From Paenibacillus sp. MAHUQ-63 (lineage in GTDB: Bacteria > Bacillota > Bacilli > Paenibacillales > NBRC-103111), in contig NZ_JARADB010000004.1 of assembly GCF_028765165.1 (NCBI RefSeq), positions 310,001 to 374,000 of the forward strand: a DNA stretch of 64,000 nucleotides. The letters are read 5' to 3'. The translations under genes were made by a program, and so were the position numbers. The notes beneath the pieces were generated by a model that had not been told where the DNA came from, ran no database searches, and was given only the letters and a program-made list of their open reading frames with translations. Below are positions 43,199 to 51,542 of this stretch, in pieces; the stretch's first letter is position 1; each line of letters starts with the position of its first letter.

Positions 43199-43640
43199 GT
43201 TCGAAGTCCAAATCCAACGTCTGCCGGGGCAGGAGGACATCCAGATGCCGCAGCGGATGTCGGAAGCGGCGAGCGGATTCGATCTTCATGCAGCCGTTGA
43301 CGAGCCGCTCATCCTCCAGCCGGGTGAACGGCGGCTCATTCCGACCGGTTTCGCGCTCAGCATGCCGCCGGAGCTTGAAGCACAGATCAGACCGCGAAGC
43401 GGCCTTGCATTCAAGTACGGCATCACGACGTTGAACTCGCCCGGCACGATCGATGCCGATTACCGCGGCGAAGTCAAGGTATTGCTGATCAATCACGGGC
43501 AGCAGGCGTTCACGATCGAGCGCAATGAACGGATTGCGCAGATGGTGTTCCAGCTCGTACCGGCGTTGGAACTGAAGGAAGTGTCCGAACTGGATGCAAC
43601 GGTACGGGGAGCAGGCGGCTTTGGCCACACAGGCCGATAA
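43185..43640 (+). CDS. dut: dUTP diphosphatase
   Basis: A trimeric dUTPase of 151 residues that hydrolyses dUTP to dUMP, preventing uracil incorporation. All five motifs are visible: ASGFDLHA, RPRSGLAFKYG, the uracil loop LNSPGTIDADYRGEV, ERIAQMVF, and the C-terminal arm GAGGFGHTGR. The TTG start has AGGAGGGAT upstream and overlaps the mlpA stop. B. subtilis 168 has its dut genes elsewhere (prophage-borne), so this location is a lineage difference. Confidence 0.97.
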   Translation: MSHSKFEVQIQRLPGQEDIQMPQRMSEAASGFDLHAAVDEPLILQPGERRLIPTGFALSMPPELEAQIRPRSGLAFKYGITTLNSPGTIDADYRGEVKVLLINHGQQAFTIERNERIAQMVFQLVPALELKEVSELDATVRGAGGFGHTGR

Positions 43641-43658
43641 GGCATAGATAGAAGAAGG

Positions 43659-43688
43659 AGAACCTCTTAACAGGGGTTCTTTTTTTTG
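43659..43688 (+). terminator. Rho-independent terminator after dut
   Basis: AGAACCTCT (43659-43667) pairs with AGGGGTTCT (43672-43680; one wobble) around loop TAAC, running into nine T. It isolates dpaA from upstream transcription. Confidence 0.85.
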
Positions 43689-43705
43689 TTTCGCTGGCGG
43701 GAAGC

Positions 43706-43733
43706 ACCCATCTTTAGGCGAACGCATACTATA
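43706..43733 (+). promoter_or_regulatory. Sigma-K-like promoter before dpaA
   Basis: AC at 43706-43707, 17 bases, then CATACTATA at 43725-43733. This matches the B. subtilis sigma-K pattern AC-N17-CATAnnnTA at every fixed position. It lies between the dut terminator and dpaA. The dpa (spoVF) operon is a known sigma-K target. Activity here is inferred. Confidence 0.65.
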
Positions 43734-43772
43734 ACTTATCGAAACGGACCGAGAAAGGGGTGTAAGCAAAGA

Positions 43773-44672
43773 ATGCTTACTGGGATTTCGGTTGCTTTCA
43801 TGGGCGGAGACGCCCGGCAGCTTGAAGTAATTCAAAAGTTTACCGAGTTGGATGCGACGGTGACATTAATCGGCTTTGACAATCTCGGGAGGCAATTTAG
43901 CGGCGTGACGAGCGCCAAGCTGGATCCCGTGCTGCTTCAAAGCGTGGATGTCCTTATATTGCCGGCGGTAGGTACGGATGATTCGGGACAAGTGGAATCT
44001 ATATTTTCTAGCGAAGAATTGAAGCTGACGGACGTTCACATTTCTTCGCTGCCGAAGCATGCCAAAGTATATACAGGAATGGCCAAAGCGTATTTGAAGA
44101 CGTTGTGTGCAGGACACGGCATTGAAGTTATTGAGTTGTTCAATCGGGACGACGTTGCGATTTACAATTCGATTCCGACCGCTGAAGGCGCGCTGATGAT
44201 GGCGATCCAGAATACGGATATTACGATCCATGGTTCTGTATGTATGGTTTTAGGGTTTGGACGGACGGGGTTCACGATGGCCAGAACACTGCAGGGATTA
44301 GGGGCTACCGTTAAGGTAGGGGTAAGGAAACCCGAGCATTTTGCAAGGGCGTGGGAGATGGGTTTTCAGCCGTTTTATACGAAAGACCTGTACCCGGAAG
44401 TGGGGAATATTGACTTGCTTTTTAACACAATTCCGACTATGATAGTCACAGCGCAAGTAATTACCAATATCCCACATCGCGCGCTCATCATCGATTTGGC
44501 TTCCAAACCCGGCGGAACGGACTTCCGATTTGCCGAGAAGAGAGGCATCAAAGCGATGCTGGCGCCCGGGTTACCTGGCATCGTCGCCCCCAAATCAGCA
44601 GGCCGCATCATGGCGAACACATTAAGTCAGCTGATCGAGGAAGACTTCAAAGACAGGAGCGATGTGGAATGA
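43773..44672 (+). CDS. dpaA: DpaA (SpoVFA), dipicolinate synthase subunit A
   Basis: With DpaB it makes dipicolinic acid from dihydrodipicolinate in the mother cell for loading into the spore core. The 299 residues include an N-terminal DpaA domain (FMGGDARQLEVIQKF) and a Rossmann dinucleotide site VLGFGRTGFTMARTLQGLGA around residue 155. ATG 43773 has AAAGGGGTG upstream at slightly long spacing. It overlaps dpaB by 4 bases. The sigma-K-like promoter upstream fits late mother-cell expression. Confidence 0.98.
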   Translation: MLTGISVAFMGGDARQLEVIQKFTELDATVTLIGFDNLGRQFSGVTSAKLDPVLLQSVDVLILPAVGTDDSGQVESIFSSEELKLTDVHISSLPKHAKVYTGMAKAYLKTLCAGHGIEVIELFNRDDVAIYNSIPTAEGALMMAIQNTDITIHGSVCMVLGFGRTGFTMARTLQGLGATVKVGVRKPEHFARAWEMGFQPFYTKDLYPEVGNIDLLFNTIPTMIVTAQVITNIPHRALIIDLASKPGGTDFRFAEKRGIKAMLAPGLPGIVAPKSAGRIMANTLSQLIEEDFKDRSDVE

Positions 44673-45262
44673 ATTGGCAAGGGAAAACGGTCGGTTACGC
44701 GTTAACCGGTTCTCACTGTACGCTGGAAGAGGTTATGCCTCAGATTAAGAGATTCGTAGACGCTGGTGCGAGGGTCATCCCGATCGTATCCAATACGATC
44801 ATGACAACCGATACGCGTTTCGGCAAGTCGGCGGATTGGCAGCAGCAGTTGAAGGACATTACGGGGAACGATATTATTTCTACGATTGTAGATGCTGAGC
44901 CGCTCGGCCCATCCAAACTGCTTGATGTGATGGTTATCGCGCCTTGTACGGGTAATACGACAAGCAAGCTGGCTAATGCGATGACAGAAAGTCCCGTACT
45001 TATGGCGGCCAAAGCGCAAATGCGAAACTTGCGACCGCTTGTTTTAGCGATTTCGACGAATGACGGACTCGGACTCAACGCAATGAATATTGCGAAGCTT
45101 CTTATTACGAAGAACATCTTTTTTGTGCCTTTCGGTCAAGATGCACCCGGCGCTAAGCCAAATTCGTTGGTAGCCCGGATGGACTTGATCATGGAGACTT
45201 GCGAATCCGCACTGGAAGGCAAGCAGCTTCAGCCGATGATTATTGAGAGATTTCAGTACTAA
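44669..45262 (+). CDS. dpaB: DpaB (SpoVFB), dipicolinate synthase subunit B
   Basis: A 197-residue flavoprotein-type protein related to flavin-dependent decarboxylases. It starts KTVGYALTGSHCTLEEVMPQ, continues with VIAPCTGNTTSKLANAMTES (a flavin-binding pattern), and later has FFVPFGQDAPGAKPNSL. It is the second subunit of dipicolinate synthase. The start overlaps dpaA as ATGA. asd follows after 35 bases. Confidence 0.98.
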   Translation: MNWQGKTVGYALTGSHCTLEEVMPQIKRFVDAGARVIPIVSNTIMTTDTRFGKSADWQQQLKDITGNDIISTIVDAEPLGPSKLLDVMVIAPCTGNTTSKLANAMTESPVLMAAKAQMRNLRPLVLAISTNDGLGLNAMNIAKLLITKNIFFVPFGQDAPGAKPNSLVARMDLIMETCESALEGKQLQPMIIERFQY

Positions 45263-45297
45263 TTCATAGATCATTCTTGAAGGGGAGAGTCCAGCTA

Positions 45298-46335
45298 ATG
45301 TCCAACCAGAAGCTTTTTAACGTCGCAGTAGTCGGCGCGACTGGCGCCGTCGGCGAACAAATCATCCGTCTACTAGAAGAACGGAATTTCCCCATCAAGG
45401 AACTGAAATTGCTTTCGTCCGCTCGTTCGGCAGGCGTTAGGATCCCTTTCAAAGGCCAGGATGTCATCGTTCAAGAAGCTAACCCCGGCAGCTTTGAAGG
45501 TGTGGATATCGCCTTGTTCAGCGCTGGCGGAGACGTTTCCAAAGCATTGGCGCCGCATGCGGTTGAAGCGGGAGCGATCTGTATCGATAACACCAGTGCA
45601 TTTCGTATGGATGCCGATACGCCGCTTGTCGTCCCGGAAGTGAACATGGACAAAATCAATGAGCACAAAGGAATCATTGCCAACCCGAACTGTTCCACGA
45701 TCCAGATGGTAGCCGCGCTGAAACCGCTATACGATCGGTATGGCATTTCTCGCATTATCGTTTCGACGTACCAAGCGGTATCTGGAGCGGGCGCGAAGGC
45801 AATCCAGGAGATGCTGAGGCAATCGAAGGAGGTTTTGGCAGGTCACGATGTGAAGCCGGATATTTTACCGGTGGGGTCGCTTCCTGTGAAACATCAAATC
45901 GCCTTTAATGCGATTCCGCAAATTGATAAATTTTTGGATAATGGATTTACGAATGAAGAAATGAAAATGATTCTTGAAACGAAGAAAATTATGGGCGATG
46001 AGTCGATTGATGTGACGGCAACCTGTGTGCGCATCCCGGTCGTGTACGGCCACTCCGAGTCCGTCTATGTGGAATTGAAAGAAGATTTCGACATCGAAGA
46101 TGTGAAGTCGTTGCTTGCCGATGCTCCCGGTATCGTCCTCGTTGACAATCCGGCTGAGCAGCAGTATCCGCTGGCAGCCGATGCGGCTGGCAAGCTGGAT
46201 ACGTTCGTTGGACGTGTACGCCGCGATTTAAGCAATCCGAGAGCACTGAATATGTGGATTGTTTCTGACAACCTGCTCAAAGGCGCTGCTTGGAATGCTG
46301 TGCAAATTGCTGAATATATTGCTATAGAACAGTAA
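45298..46335 (+). CDS. asd: Aspartate-semialdehyde dehydrogenase
   Basis: Asd reduces aspartyl phosphate to aspartate semialdehyde with NADPH, supplying diaminopimelate, lysine, threonine, methionine and dipicolinate. The NADP loop VVGATGAVGEQII is at the start, and the catalytic cysteine is C132 in NPNCSTIQM. 345 residues. ATG 45298 has AAGGGGAGAG upstream. An in-frame TTG at 45277 is earlier but lies before that site. The order dpaA-dpaB-asd-dapG-dapA matches B. subtilis. Confidence 0.98.
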   Translation: MSNQKLFNVAVVGATGAVGEQIIRLLEERNFPIKELKLLSSARSAGVRIPFKGQDVIVQEANPGSFEGVDIALFSAGGDVSKALAPHAVEAGAICIDNTSAFRMDADTPLVVPEVNMDKINEHKGIIANPNCSTIQMVAALKPLYDRYGISRIIVSTYQAVSGAGAKAIQEMLRQSKEVLAGHDVKPDILPVGSLPVKHQIAFNAIPQIDKFLDNGFTNEEMKMILETKKIMGDESIDVTATCVRIPVVYGHSESVYVELKEDFDIEDVKSLLADAPGIVLVDNPAEQQYPLAADAAGKLDTFVGRVRRDLSNPRALNMWIVSDNLLKGAAWNAVQIAEYIAIEQ

Positions 46336-46379
46336 TCGGCATGTCTGCGACCAACATGCAGTGAATATGGGGGAAACTC

Positions 46380-47597
46380 ATGCGAATCCTTGTACAAAAG
46401 TTTGGAGGTACTTCGCTTTCCACCGCTCAGGCGAGAGAACATGTTATCGGACATATCCAAGATGCACTAATCGATGATTATAAATTAGTAGTCGTAGTAT
46501 CTGCGATGGGAAGAAAAGGCGAACCGTATGCGACCGACACGCTCTTGGACCTCGTTCGGAAGAACGGGGAGGGGCTGCCGGCGCGGGAACTCGACATGCT
46601 CATGGGCTGCGGAGAATTAATCTCTGCGGTGCATTTGTGCAGTCTTTTGCAATCAAGAGGCATCAAATCTACGGTTTTGACAGGTGGGCAAGCCGGCATT
46701 CTGACGAATGACGACCACGGTAATGCGAAGATAGTTGCCATGCAGCCCAATCGTATAATAGAATTATTGGAACAAGATATGGTCGTCATTGTGACCGGAT
46801 TTCAAGGCGTAACAAGCCAGAATGAGCTGACGACACTCGGACGCGGGGGCAGCGATACGTCCGCTACCGCGCTTGGAGCAGCGCTAAAGGCCGAGATCGT
46901 GGACATTTTCACAGATGTGAATGGGATTATGACAGCGGATCCAAGAATCGTCGAGGATGCCAAGCCGTTGATCCGCGTCAGCTTTGCCGAAATTTGCAAC
47001 ATGGCGCACAACGGCGCCAAAGTGATCCATCCGCGTGCCGTCGAGGTCGCCATGCATGCCAATATTCCGATCAGGGTGAGATCGACTTTCTCCAAAGATC
47101 CAGGAACTTTGGTGACCGCTACAGATACGATCCCGCATGATATGAATCAAGTCAGGGACCGTTTCGTAACGGGCATTGCGCATTTTACGAACATTACGCA
47201 GATTCATGTCGCTGCCGTTGAAGGGCAGTTTGATCTGCAGCTTCGCGTCTTCAAAACGATGGCGCAGAACCAAATCAGCGTAGATTTCATAAGCGTTAAT
47301 CCGTCGGCGGTCGTATATACCGTATTCGATCATGAAGCGGAACGCGCCGTCAAGCTGCTCGCAAGCCAGGGCTATGAGCCACATGCACTCAGCGGCTGCG
47401 CGAAGGTTTCCGTCATCGGCGGAGGCATGAACGGCGTGCCCGGAATTATGGCGCAAATCGTAGAAGCATTGACGGTGGAAGACATACGCATCTTGCAATC
47501 AGCCGACTCGAATACGACGATCTGGGTGCTTGTGCAAGGGGAAGATATGGTTAAATCCGTTAAAGCTTTACATCATAAATTTAACTTATACAAATGA
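46380..47597 (+). CDS. dapG: Aspartokinase I, diaminopimelate-type
   Basis: DapG phosphorylates aspartate, the first step to the diaminopimelate and lysine family. The kinase domain starts QKFGGTSLS and includes GRGGSDTSATALGAALKAE. Two ACT domains follow (about residues 265-400). By its operon position it is the orthologue of B. subtilis DapG, the diaminopimelate-inhibited isozyme; the inhibition itself is not readable. 405 residues. The ATG has GGGGGA upstream. Confidence 0.96.
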   Translation: MRILVQKFGGTSLSTAQAREHVIGHIQDALIDDYKLVVVVSAMGRKGEPYATDTLLDLVRKNGEGLPARELDMLMGCGELISAVHLCSLLQSRGIKSTVLTGGQAGILTNDDHGNAKIVAMQPNRIIELLEQDMVVIVTGFQGVTSQNELTTLGRGGSDTSATALGAALKAEIVDIFTDVNGIMTADPRIVEDAKPLIRVSFAEICNMAHNGAKVIHPRAVEVAMHANIPIRVRSTFSKDPGTLVTATDTIPHDMNQVRDRFVTGIAHFTNITQIHVAAVEGQFDLQLRVFKTMAQNQISVDFISVNPSAVVYTVFDHEAERAVKLLASQGYEPHALSGCAKVSVIGGGMNGVPGIMAQIVEALTVEDIRILQSADSNTTIWVLVQGEDMVKSVKALHHKFNLYK

Positions 47598-47616
47598 GAT
47601 TCAGGAGGTGCAAACG

Positions 47617-48480
47617 GTGGATTTTGGAAGAGTCATTACAGCCATGGTCACTCCGTTTGACGAGCAATTGCAAGTCAACTGGGACCAAGTAGAACCGCTA
47701 ATCAATTATCTGATCGAGGAGCAGCAGTCCGATAGCCTCGTGATCTGTGGGACCACCGGTGAGGCGCCTACATTAACCGACGAGGAGAAGCTGAAGCTGA
47801 TCGAGCTATCCATTCGTTATGCCAAAGGCCGCTGCAAGATCATTGCTGGCACTGGAAGCAATGACACGGGCCACACCATCCATTTCTCCCAACAGGTCGA
47901 GAAGCTGGGAGTCGATTGCTTGCTCATCGTCGCTCCTTACTATAACCGTCCGTCGCAGGAAGGGCTGTACCAGCACTTCAAAGCGGTTGCTGAATCCGTT
48001 CAAGTGCCGGTTATGCTGTACAATGTACCGGGACGTACTGGCGTTAACGTGGATGCGGAGACGACGATTCGTCTATCGCAGATTGCGAATATCGTGGCAA
48101 CCAAGGACTGTGCGAATACGGACCAATTGACACGCATTATCAGTGAAGCGGCACCGGGATTCCTTGTATATAGCGGGGATGACAGCAATGCGCTGCCGGC
48201 GTTATCCGTTGGTGCGTATGGCATTATCAGCGTGGCCAGTCATGTGATTGGAAAAGAAATGCAATCTATGGTAAAGTATTATCTAGAAGGCAACATTCAG
48301 CAAGCGGCAGAACTTCATCGTAAGCTCCATCCTATCTTTACTGGCATTTTCCGTGTACCGAGCCCTGCGCCAATCAAGCATGCTCTAGCACTGAAAGGGA
48401 TCCAGACAGGGGGAGTCAGACTTCCGTTGGTTCGCGTATCCGAGCAAGAAGGACAATTCATCCAATCACTTTTTGTATGA
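47617..48480 (+). CDS. dapA: 4-hydroxy-tetrahydrodipicolinate synthase
   Basis: DapA condenses pyruvate with aspartate semialdehyde, giving the precursor for both diaminopimelate and dipicolinate. It is a TIM-barrel lyase with CGTTGEAPTL, YYNRPSQEGLYQHF and the Schiff-base lysine in IVATKDCANTDQL. GTG 47617 is chosen because AGGAGGTG ends 6 bases upstream. The frame extends back into dapG without a ribosome site. 287 residues. Confidence 0.98.
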   Translation: MDFGRVITAMVTPFDEQLQVNWDQVEPLINYLIEEQQSDSLVICGTTGEAPTLTDEEKLKLIELSIRYAKGRCKIIAGTGSNDTGHTIHFSQQVEKLGVDCLLIVAPYYNRPSQEGLYQHFKAVAESVQVPVMLYNVPGRTGVNVDAETTIRLSQIANIVATKDCANTDQLTRIISEAAPGFLVYSGDDSNALPALSVGAYGIISVASHVIGKEMQSMVKYYLEGNIQQAAELHRKLHPIFTGIFRVPSPAPIKHALALKGIQTGGVRLPLVRVSEQEGQFIQSLFV

Positions 48481-48492
48481 TAACGCCTAATG

Positions 48493-48526
48493 AATCGGTG
48501 CTTCCGGCATCGGTTTTCTTTTTTTG
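48493..48526 (+). terminator. Rho-independent terminator after dapA
   Basis: AATCGGTGC pairs with GCATCGGTT (two wobbles) around loop TTCCG, followed by a T-rich run with one C. It lies 12 bases after dapA. Confidence 0.7.
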
Positions 48527-48553
48527 GGGAAGCTAGTGCAAATAGCAGTAAAC

Positions 48554-48583
48554 TTGTATTTGTAGTTTTTTTTCATGTATAAT
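48554..48583 (+). promoter_or_regulatory. Sigma-A-like promoter for the RNase J gene
   Basis: TTGTAT and a perfect TATAAT are 18 bases apart, about 67 bases upstream of the start codon and just after the dapA terminator. Confidence 0.7.
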
Positions 48584-48650
48584 GGTGGCAAGTGACTAGT
48601 TCGGTTTTTCATTTAAAATTCGTCGTCCAATCTATGAAGGAGGTATATTC

Positions 48651-50327
48651 TTGTCCAAAAAAAATATTGATAAACTTTTGATCTTCGCTCTTGGCGGCGT
48701 GGGCGAAATCGGGAAAAATATGTATTGCGTTCAGTATGCGAACGATATCATCGTTATTGATAGTGGTTTGAAGTTTCCTGAGCAGGACATGCTCGGAATC
48801 GATATTGTCATTCCAGATATCGGATACTTAACGGAGAATCGGGATAAAGTACGCGGCATTATTATTACTCACGGCCATGAAGATCACATCGGCGGCTTAC
48901 CTTACGTGCTGAAGCATTTGAATGTTCCTTTGTATGCGACTAAGCTTACAATGGGGCTGATCGAAGCGAAGCTGAAGGAAGCGAATTTGCTCGGTACGAC
49001 GAACCGAATCCTCATCAATGCGGATTCCGTGCTCTCTCTAGGCACTATTACAGCAACTTTCTTCAAAACCAATCACAGTATCCCTGATTCTGTTGGTGTT
49101 GCGCTCGATACGCCGGAAGGCGTCGTGGTCCATACAGGGGACTTCAAATTTGACCAGACTCCTGTGAATGATCAATACGCAGATTTGCACCGAATGGCCG
49201 AGATCGGGAAAAAAGGCGTTTTGGCCTTGCTTTCCGACAGCACCAACGCTGAGCGTCCCGGTTACACGGGATCCGAGCGCAGTGTAGGCGTCGAGATTGA
49301 AGAAGTGTTCCGTAAGGCTAAGCAGAGAGTCGTCATTGCTACTTTTGCATCTAACATTCACCGCGTACAGCAGGTGTTCGATGCAGCGGCAGCGACGAAT
49401 CGTAAAGTTACCGTCATCGGTCGAAGCATGGTGAATGTCGTATCGATTGCCAGCGAATTAGGTTACTTGAACATTCCGGATGGCATGTTGATTGAGCCTG
49501 AGGAAGTAAACAAGCTGGCTGCTGACCGGGTTGTCATTCTGTCTACAGGTAGTCAAGGCGAGCCAATGTCAGCACTGACTAGAATGGCGCGTTCCACCCA
49601 CCGCAAGGTAGATATTTTGCCTGGAGATACCGTCATCATTGCAGCTACGCCGATTCCAGGTAATGAACGAGACGTAGGACGTACTGTGGACGAACTGTTC
49701 CGTATTGGCGCTAACGTTATTTATGGCCCAGGTTCCGTTACCGGCGTACACGTTTCAGGTCACGGCAGCCAGGAAGAATTGAAGCTGATGCTCAATTTGA
49801 TGAAGCCTAAATACTTTATTCCGATTCACGGTGAATATCGCATGCTGCGTCAACACGGTCATCTCGCGGAGTCTGTCGGAATGGAAAAAGAAGATATTTT
49901 CATTTGCGATATCGGGGATACGGTAGAAATTCAGAACGGTGTTGCCCGCAAAGGCTCTAAAGTTCAAAGCGGTAACATTCTGATTGATGGACTGGGCGTC
50001 GGAGATGTAGGCAACATTGTGTTGCGTGACCGTAAGCTGCTGTCGCAAGACGGTATTCTGGTGGTCGTTGTTACTCTCAGCAAACAAGATGGCAAAATTT
50101 TATCCGGACCGGATATCATTTCTCGCGGATTCGTCTATGTACGTGAATCGGAGGGCCTCTTGGAAGAAGCCAATCGAATCGTAACCAATACGTTAACGAA
50201 GCTTATGAATGAAAATGTTAATGAATGGGCATCTTTAAAAACTAACGTGAAAGATGTTCTCGGACGCTTTTTATATGAACAAACCAGAAGAAGACCAATG
50301 ATCCTTCCAATTATCATGGAAGTCTAG
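48651..50327 (+). CDS. rnjB: Ribonuclease J
   Basis: A beta-CASP metallo-beta-lactamase ribonuclease with 5'-3' exonuclease and endonuclease roles in mRNA decay and rRNA maturation. 558 residues. The metal motif HGHEDH is intact at residues 74-79. DSTNAERPG and HVSGHGSQEELKLML are typical. By position it matches rnjB (ymfA) of B. subtilis, but the intact motif is more like J1, so the number is by synteny only. The TTG start has AAGGAGG upstream. Confidence 0.95.
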   Translation: MSKKNIDKLLIFALGGVGEIGKNMYCVQYANDIIVIDSGLKFPEQDMLGIDIVIPDIGYLTENRDKVRGIIITHGHEDHIGGLPYVLKHLNVPLYATKLTMGLIEAKLKEANLLGTTNRILINADSVLSLGTITATFFKTNHSIPDSVGVALDTPEGVVVHTGDFKFDQTPVNDQYADLHRMAEIGKKGVLALLSDSTNAERPGYTGSERSVGVEIEEVFRKAKQRVVIATFASNIHRVQQVFDAAAATNRKVTVIGRSMVNVVSIASELGYLNIPDGMLIEPEEVNKLAADRVVILSTGSQGEPMSALTRMARSTHRKVDILPGDTVIIAATPIPGNERDVGRTVDELFRIGANVIYGPGSVTGVHVSGHGSQEELKLMLNLMKPKYFIPIHGEYRMLRQHGHLAESVGMEKEDIFICDIGDTVEIQNGVARKGSKVQSGNILIDGLGVGDVGNIVLRDRKLLSQDGILVVVVTLSKQDGKILSGPDIISRGFVYVRESEGLLEEANRIVTNTLTKLMNENVNEWASLKTNVKDVLGRFLYEQTRRRPMILPIIMEV

Positions 50328-50360
50328 GCTCGAACAGTCACTTGAACCTATGCAAATAGC

Positions 50361-50393
50361 AAAGCTCTCTCCTTAACCGGAGGGAGCTTTTTT
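50361..50393 (+). terminator. Rho-independent terminator after the RNase J gene
   Basis: AAAGCTCTCTCC (50361-50372) pairs with GGAGGGAGCTTT (50379-50390; one wobble) around loop TTAACC, running into six T. Confidence 0.9.
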
Positions 50394-50417
50394 CAGTTGG
50401 TTCTGTGCACGGGAGGA

Positions 50418-50448
50418 TGCATGAAAGAGAGCAAGCTTATTCATACTA
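50418..50448 (+). promoter_or_regulatory. Sigma-G-like promoter before tepA
   Basis: GCATG (50419-50423), 18 bases, then CATACTA (50442-50448). The -10 is a perfect match to the B. subtilis sigma-G consensus, and the -35 fits the loose gnATR pattern. It lies between the RNase J terminator and tepA. Forespore expression of tepA would fit its role in spore outgrowth. Confidence 0.55.
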
Positions 50449-50507
50449 TGGGAGATAATGCACCATGATGGCAAGGTCATTTCGCCAAATTCGAAGGGGG
50501 ACTCTTA

Positions 50508-51242
50508 ATGGCATCATCTAATGATCCGAAGCAGCAGGAACCGGGATCCGAGGAAATCAAGAAAAATCCAGTACTGGAGAACATTCAGCAGCTGGGTCAG
50601 ACGAATACGATTTCGGGCGAATCCAACATTTTTTGTCTCACCATAATCGGGCAAGTGGAAGGGCACATCGTCCTCCCCCCGCAGAATAAAACAACCAAAT
50701 ACGAGCATCTGATTCCGCAATTGGTTGCGGCTGAACAAAATCCGAAGATCGAAGGGGTCATGATCATTCTCAATACCGTAGGCGGTGATGTGGAAGCCGG
50801 GCTGGCGATTGCAGAAATGGTGTCAACGCTTTCGAAGCCTTCCATTGCACTTGTTCTGGGCGGCGGTCACAGCATCGGCGTGCCGATCGCCGTGTCGGCC
50901 GACTATTCCATTATTGCGGAAACGGCCACGATGACGATTCATCCGATCCGGTTGAACGGGTTAATTATCGGCGTGCCGCAAACATTCGAATATTTGGATA
51001 AAATGCAGGAACGCGTCGTTCGGTTTGTGACGAAGCATTCCAATGTTACCGAAGAGAAGTTTAAGGAATTGATGTTCAAAACGGGAGAGTTGACCCGGGA
51101 TATCGGCACAACGGTTATTGGCGAGGATGCCGTTAAATACGGTTTGATTGATCAGGTCGGCGGCATAGGCGACGCCATCAGGGAGCTGAACAAGCGGATT
51201 GAAGCCAAGAAAGCGACGGCGGGCGGTGGCATTGTCCAATGA
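50508..51242 (+). CDS. tepA: TepA, ClpP-like germination protease
   Basis: A 244-residue ClpP-fold serine protease. In B. subtilis TepA helps degrade small acid-soluble spore proteins during outgrowth. The catalytic serine is S122 in GGGHSIGVPI and the histidine H145 in MTIHPIRL. The N-terminal 40 residues are polar and variable. The ATG has AAGGGGGA upstream. It overlaps ylzJ by 4 bases. Confidence 0.95.
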   Translation: MASSNDPKQQEPGSEEIKKNPVLENIQQLGQTNTISGESNIFCLTIIGQVEGHIVLPPQNKTTKYEHLIPQLVAAEQNPKIEGVMIILNTVGGDVEAGLAIAEMVSTLSKPSIALVLGGGHSIGVPIAVSADYSIIAETATMTIHPIRLNGLIIGVPQTFEYLDKMQERVVRFVTKHSNVTEEKFKELMFKTGELTRDIGTTVIGEDAVKYGLIDQVGGIGDAIRELNKRIEAKKATAGGGIVQ

Positions 51243-51478
51243 TCCATTATTCGGTCGTCCCGATGGATGTGATATTTGAAGGGGCAGAGGCGTTCCGGCC
51301 TCAGTTTATCGATGTCGATCAAGGCGGCGTCAAGCTGCAAATCGAACCGCTCAGCGGCTTTCAAGGACGAATTGTCAGACTGTACAGCTGTAATCCTCAA
51401 GATTTTTTGAAAGAGCAATATGCCCCAGGCACTATTATTTCGTATAGTCCTGCTCCGGAAGGGACTTCAATCACATAA
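51239..51478 (+). CDS. ylzJ: YlzJ-like small protein
   Basis: A 79-residue member of the YlzJ family, of unknown function. It starts MIHYSVVPMDVIFEG, followed by the conserved LQIEPLSGFQGRIVRLYSC and later APGTIISY. No membrane segment. The ATG overlaps the tepA stop (ATGA), so the two are coupled. The tepA-ylzJ-spoIIIE order is the same as in B. subtilis. Confidence 0.9.
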   Translation: MIHYSVVPMDVIFEGAEAFRPQFIDVDQGGVKLQIEPLSGFQGRIVRLYSCNPQDFLKEQYAPGTIISYSPAPEGTSIT

Positions 51479-51512
51479 AGCGCCGCTGCTGTATCATCCC
51501 TCTAGCCAAATA

Positions 51513-51521
51513 TGGTATAAT
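51513..51521 (+). promoter_or_regulatory. Extended -10 promoter for spoIIIE
   Basis: TGG-TATAAT forms an extended -10 about 21 bases before the spoIIIE start codon. There is no good -35. The transcript leader would be only about 15 bases, just enough for the ribosome site. Confidence 0.45.
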
Positions 51522-51542
51522 GTGGACTCGGGGGTGACAGGC

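Noticed and set aside
43633..43640. GCCGATAA, the sigma-D -10 consensus, at the end of dut
   Set aside because: No TAAA -35 at the right distance and it lies in the dut coding end just before a terminator.
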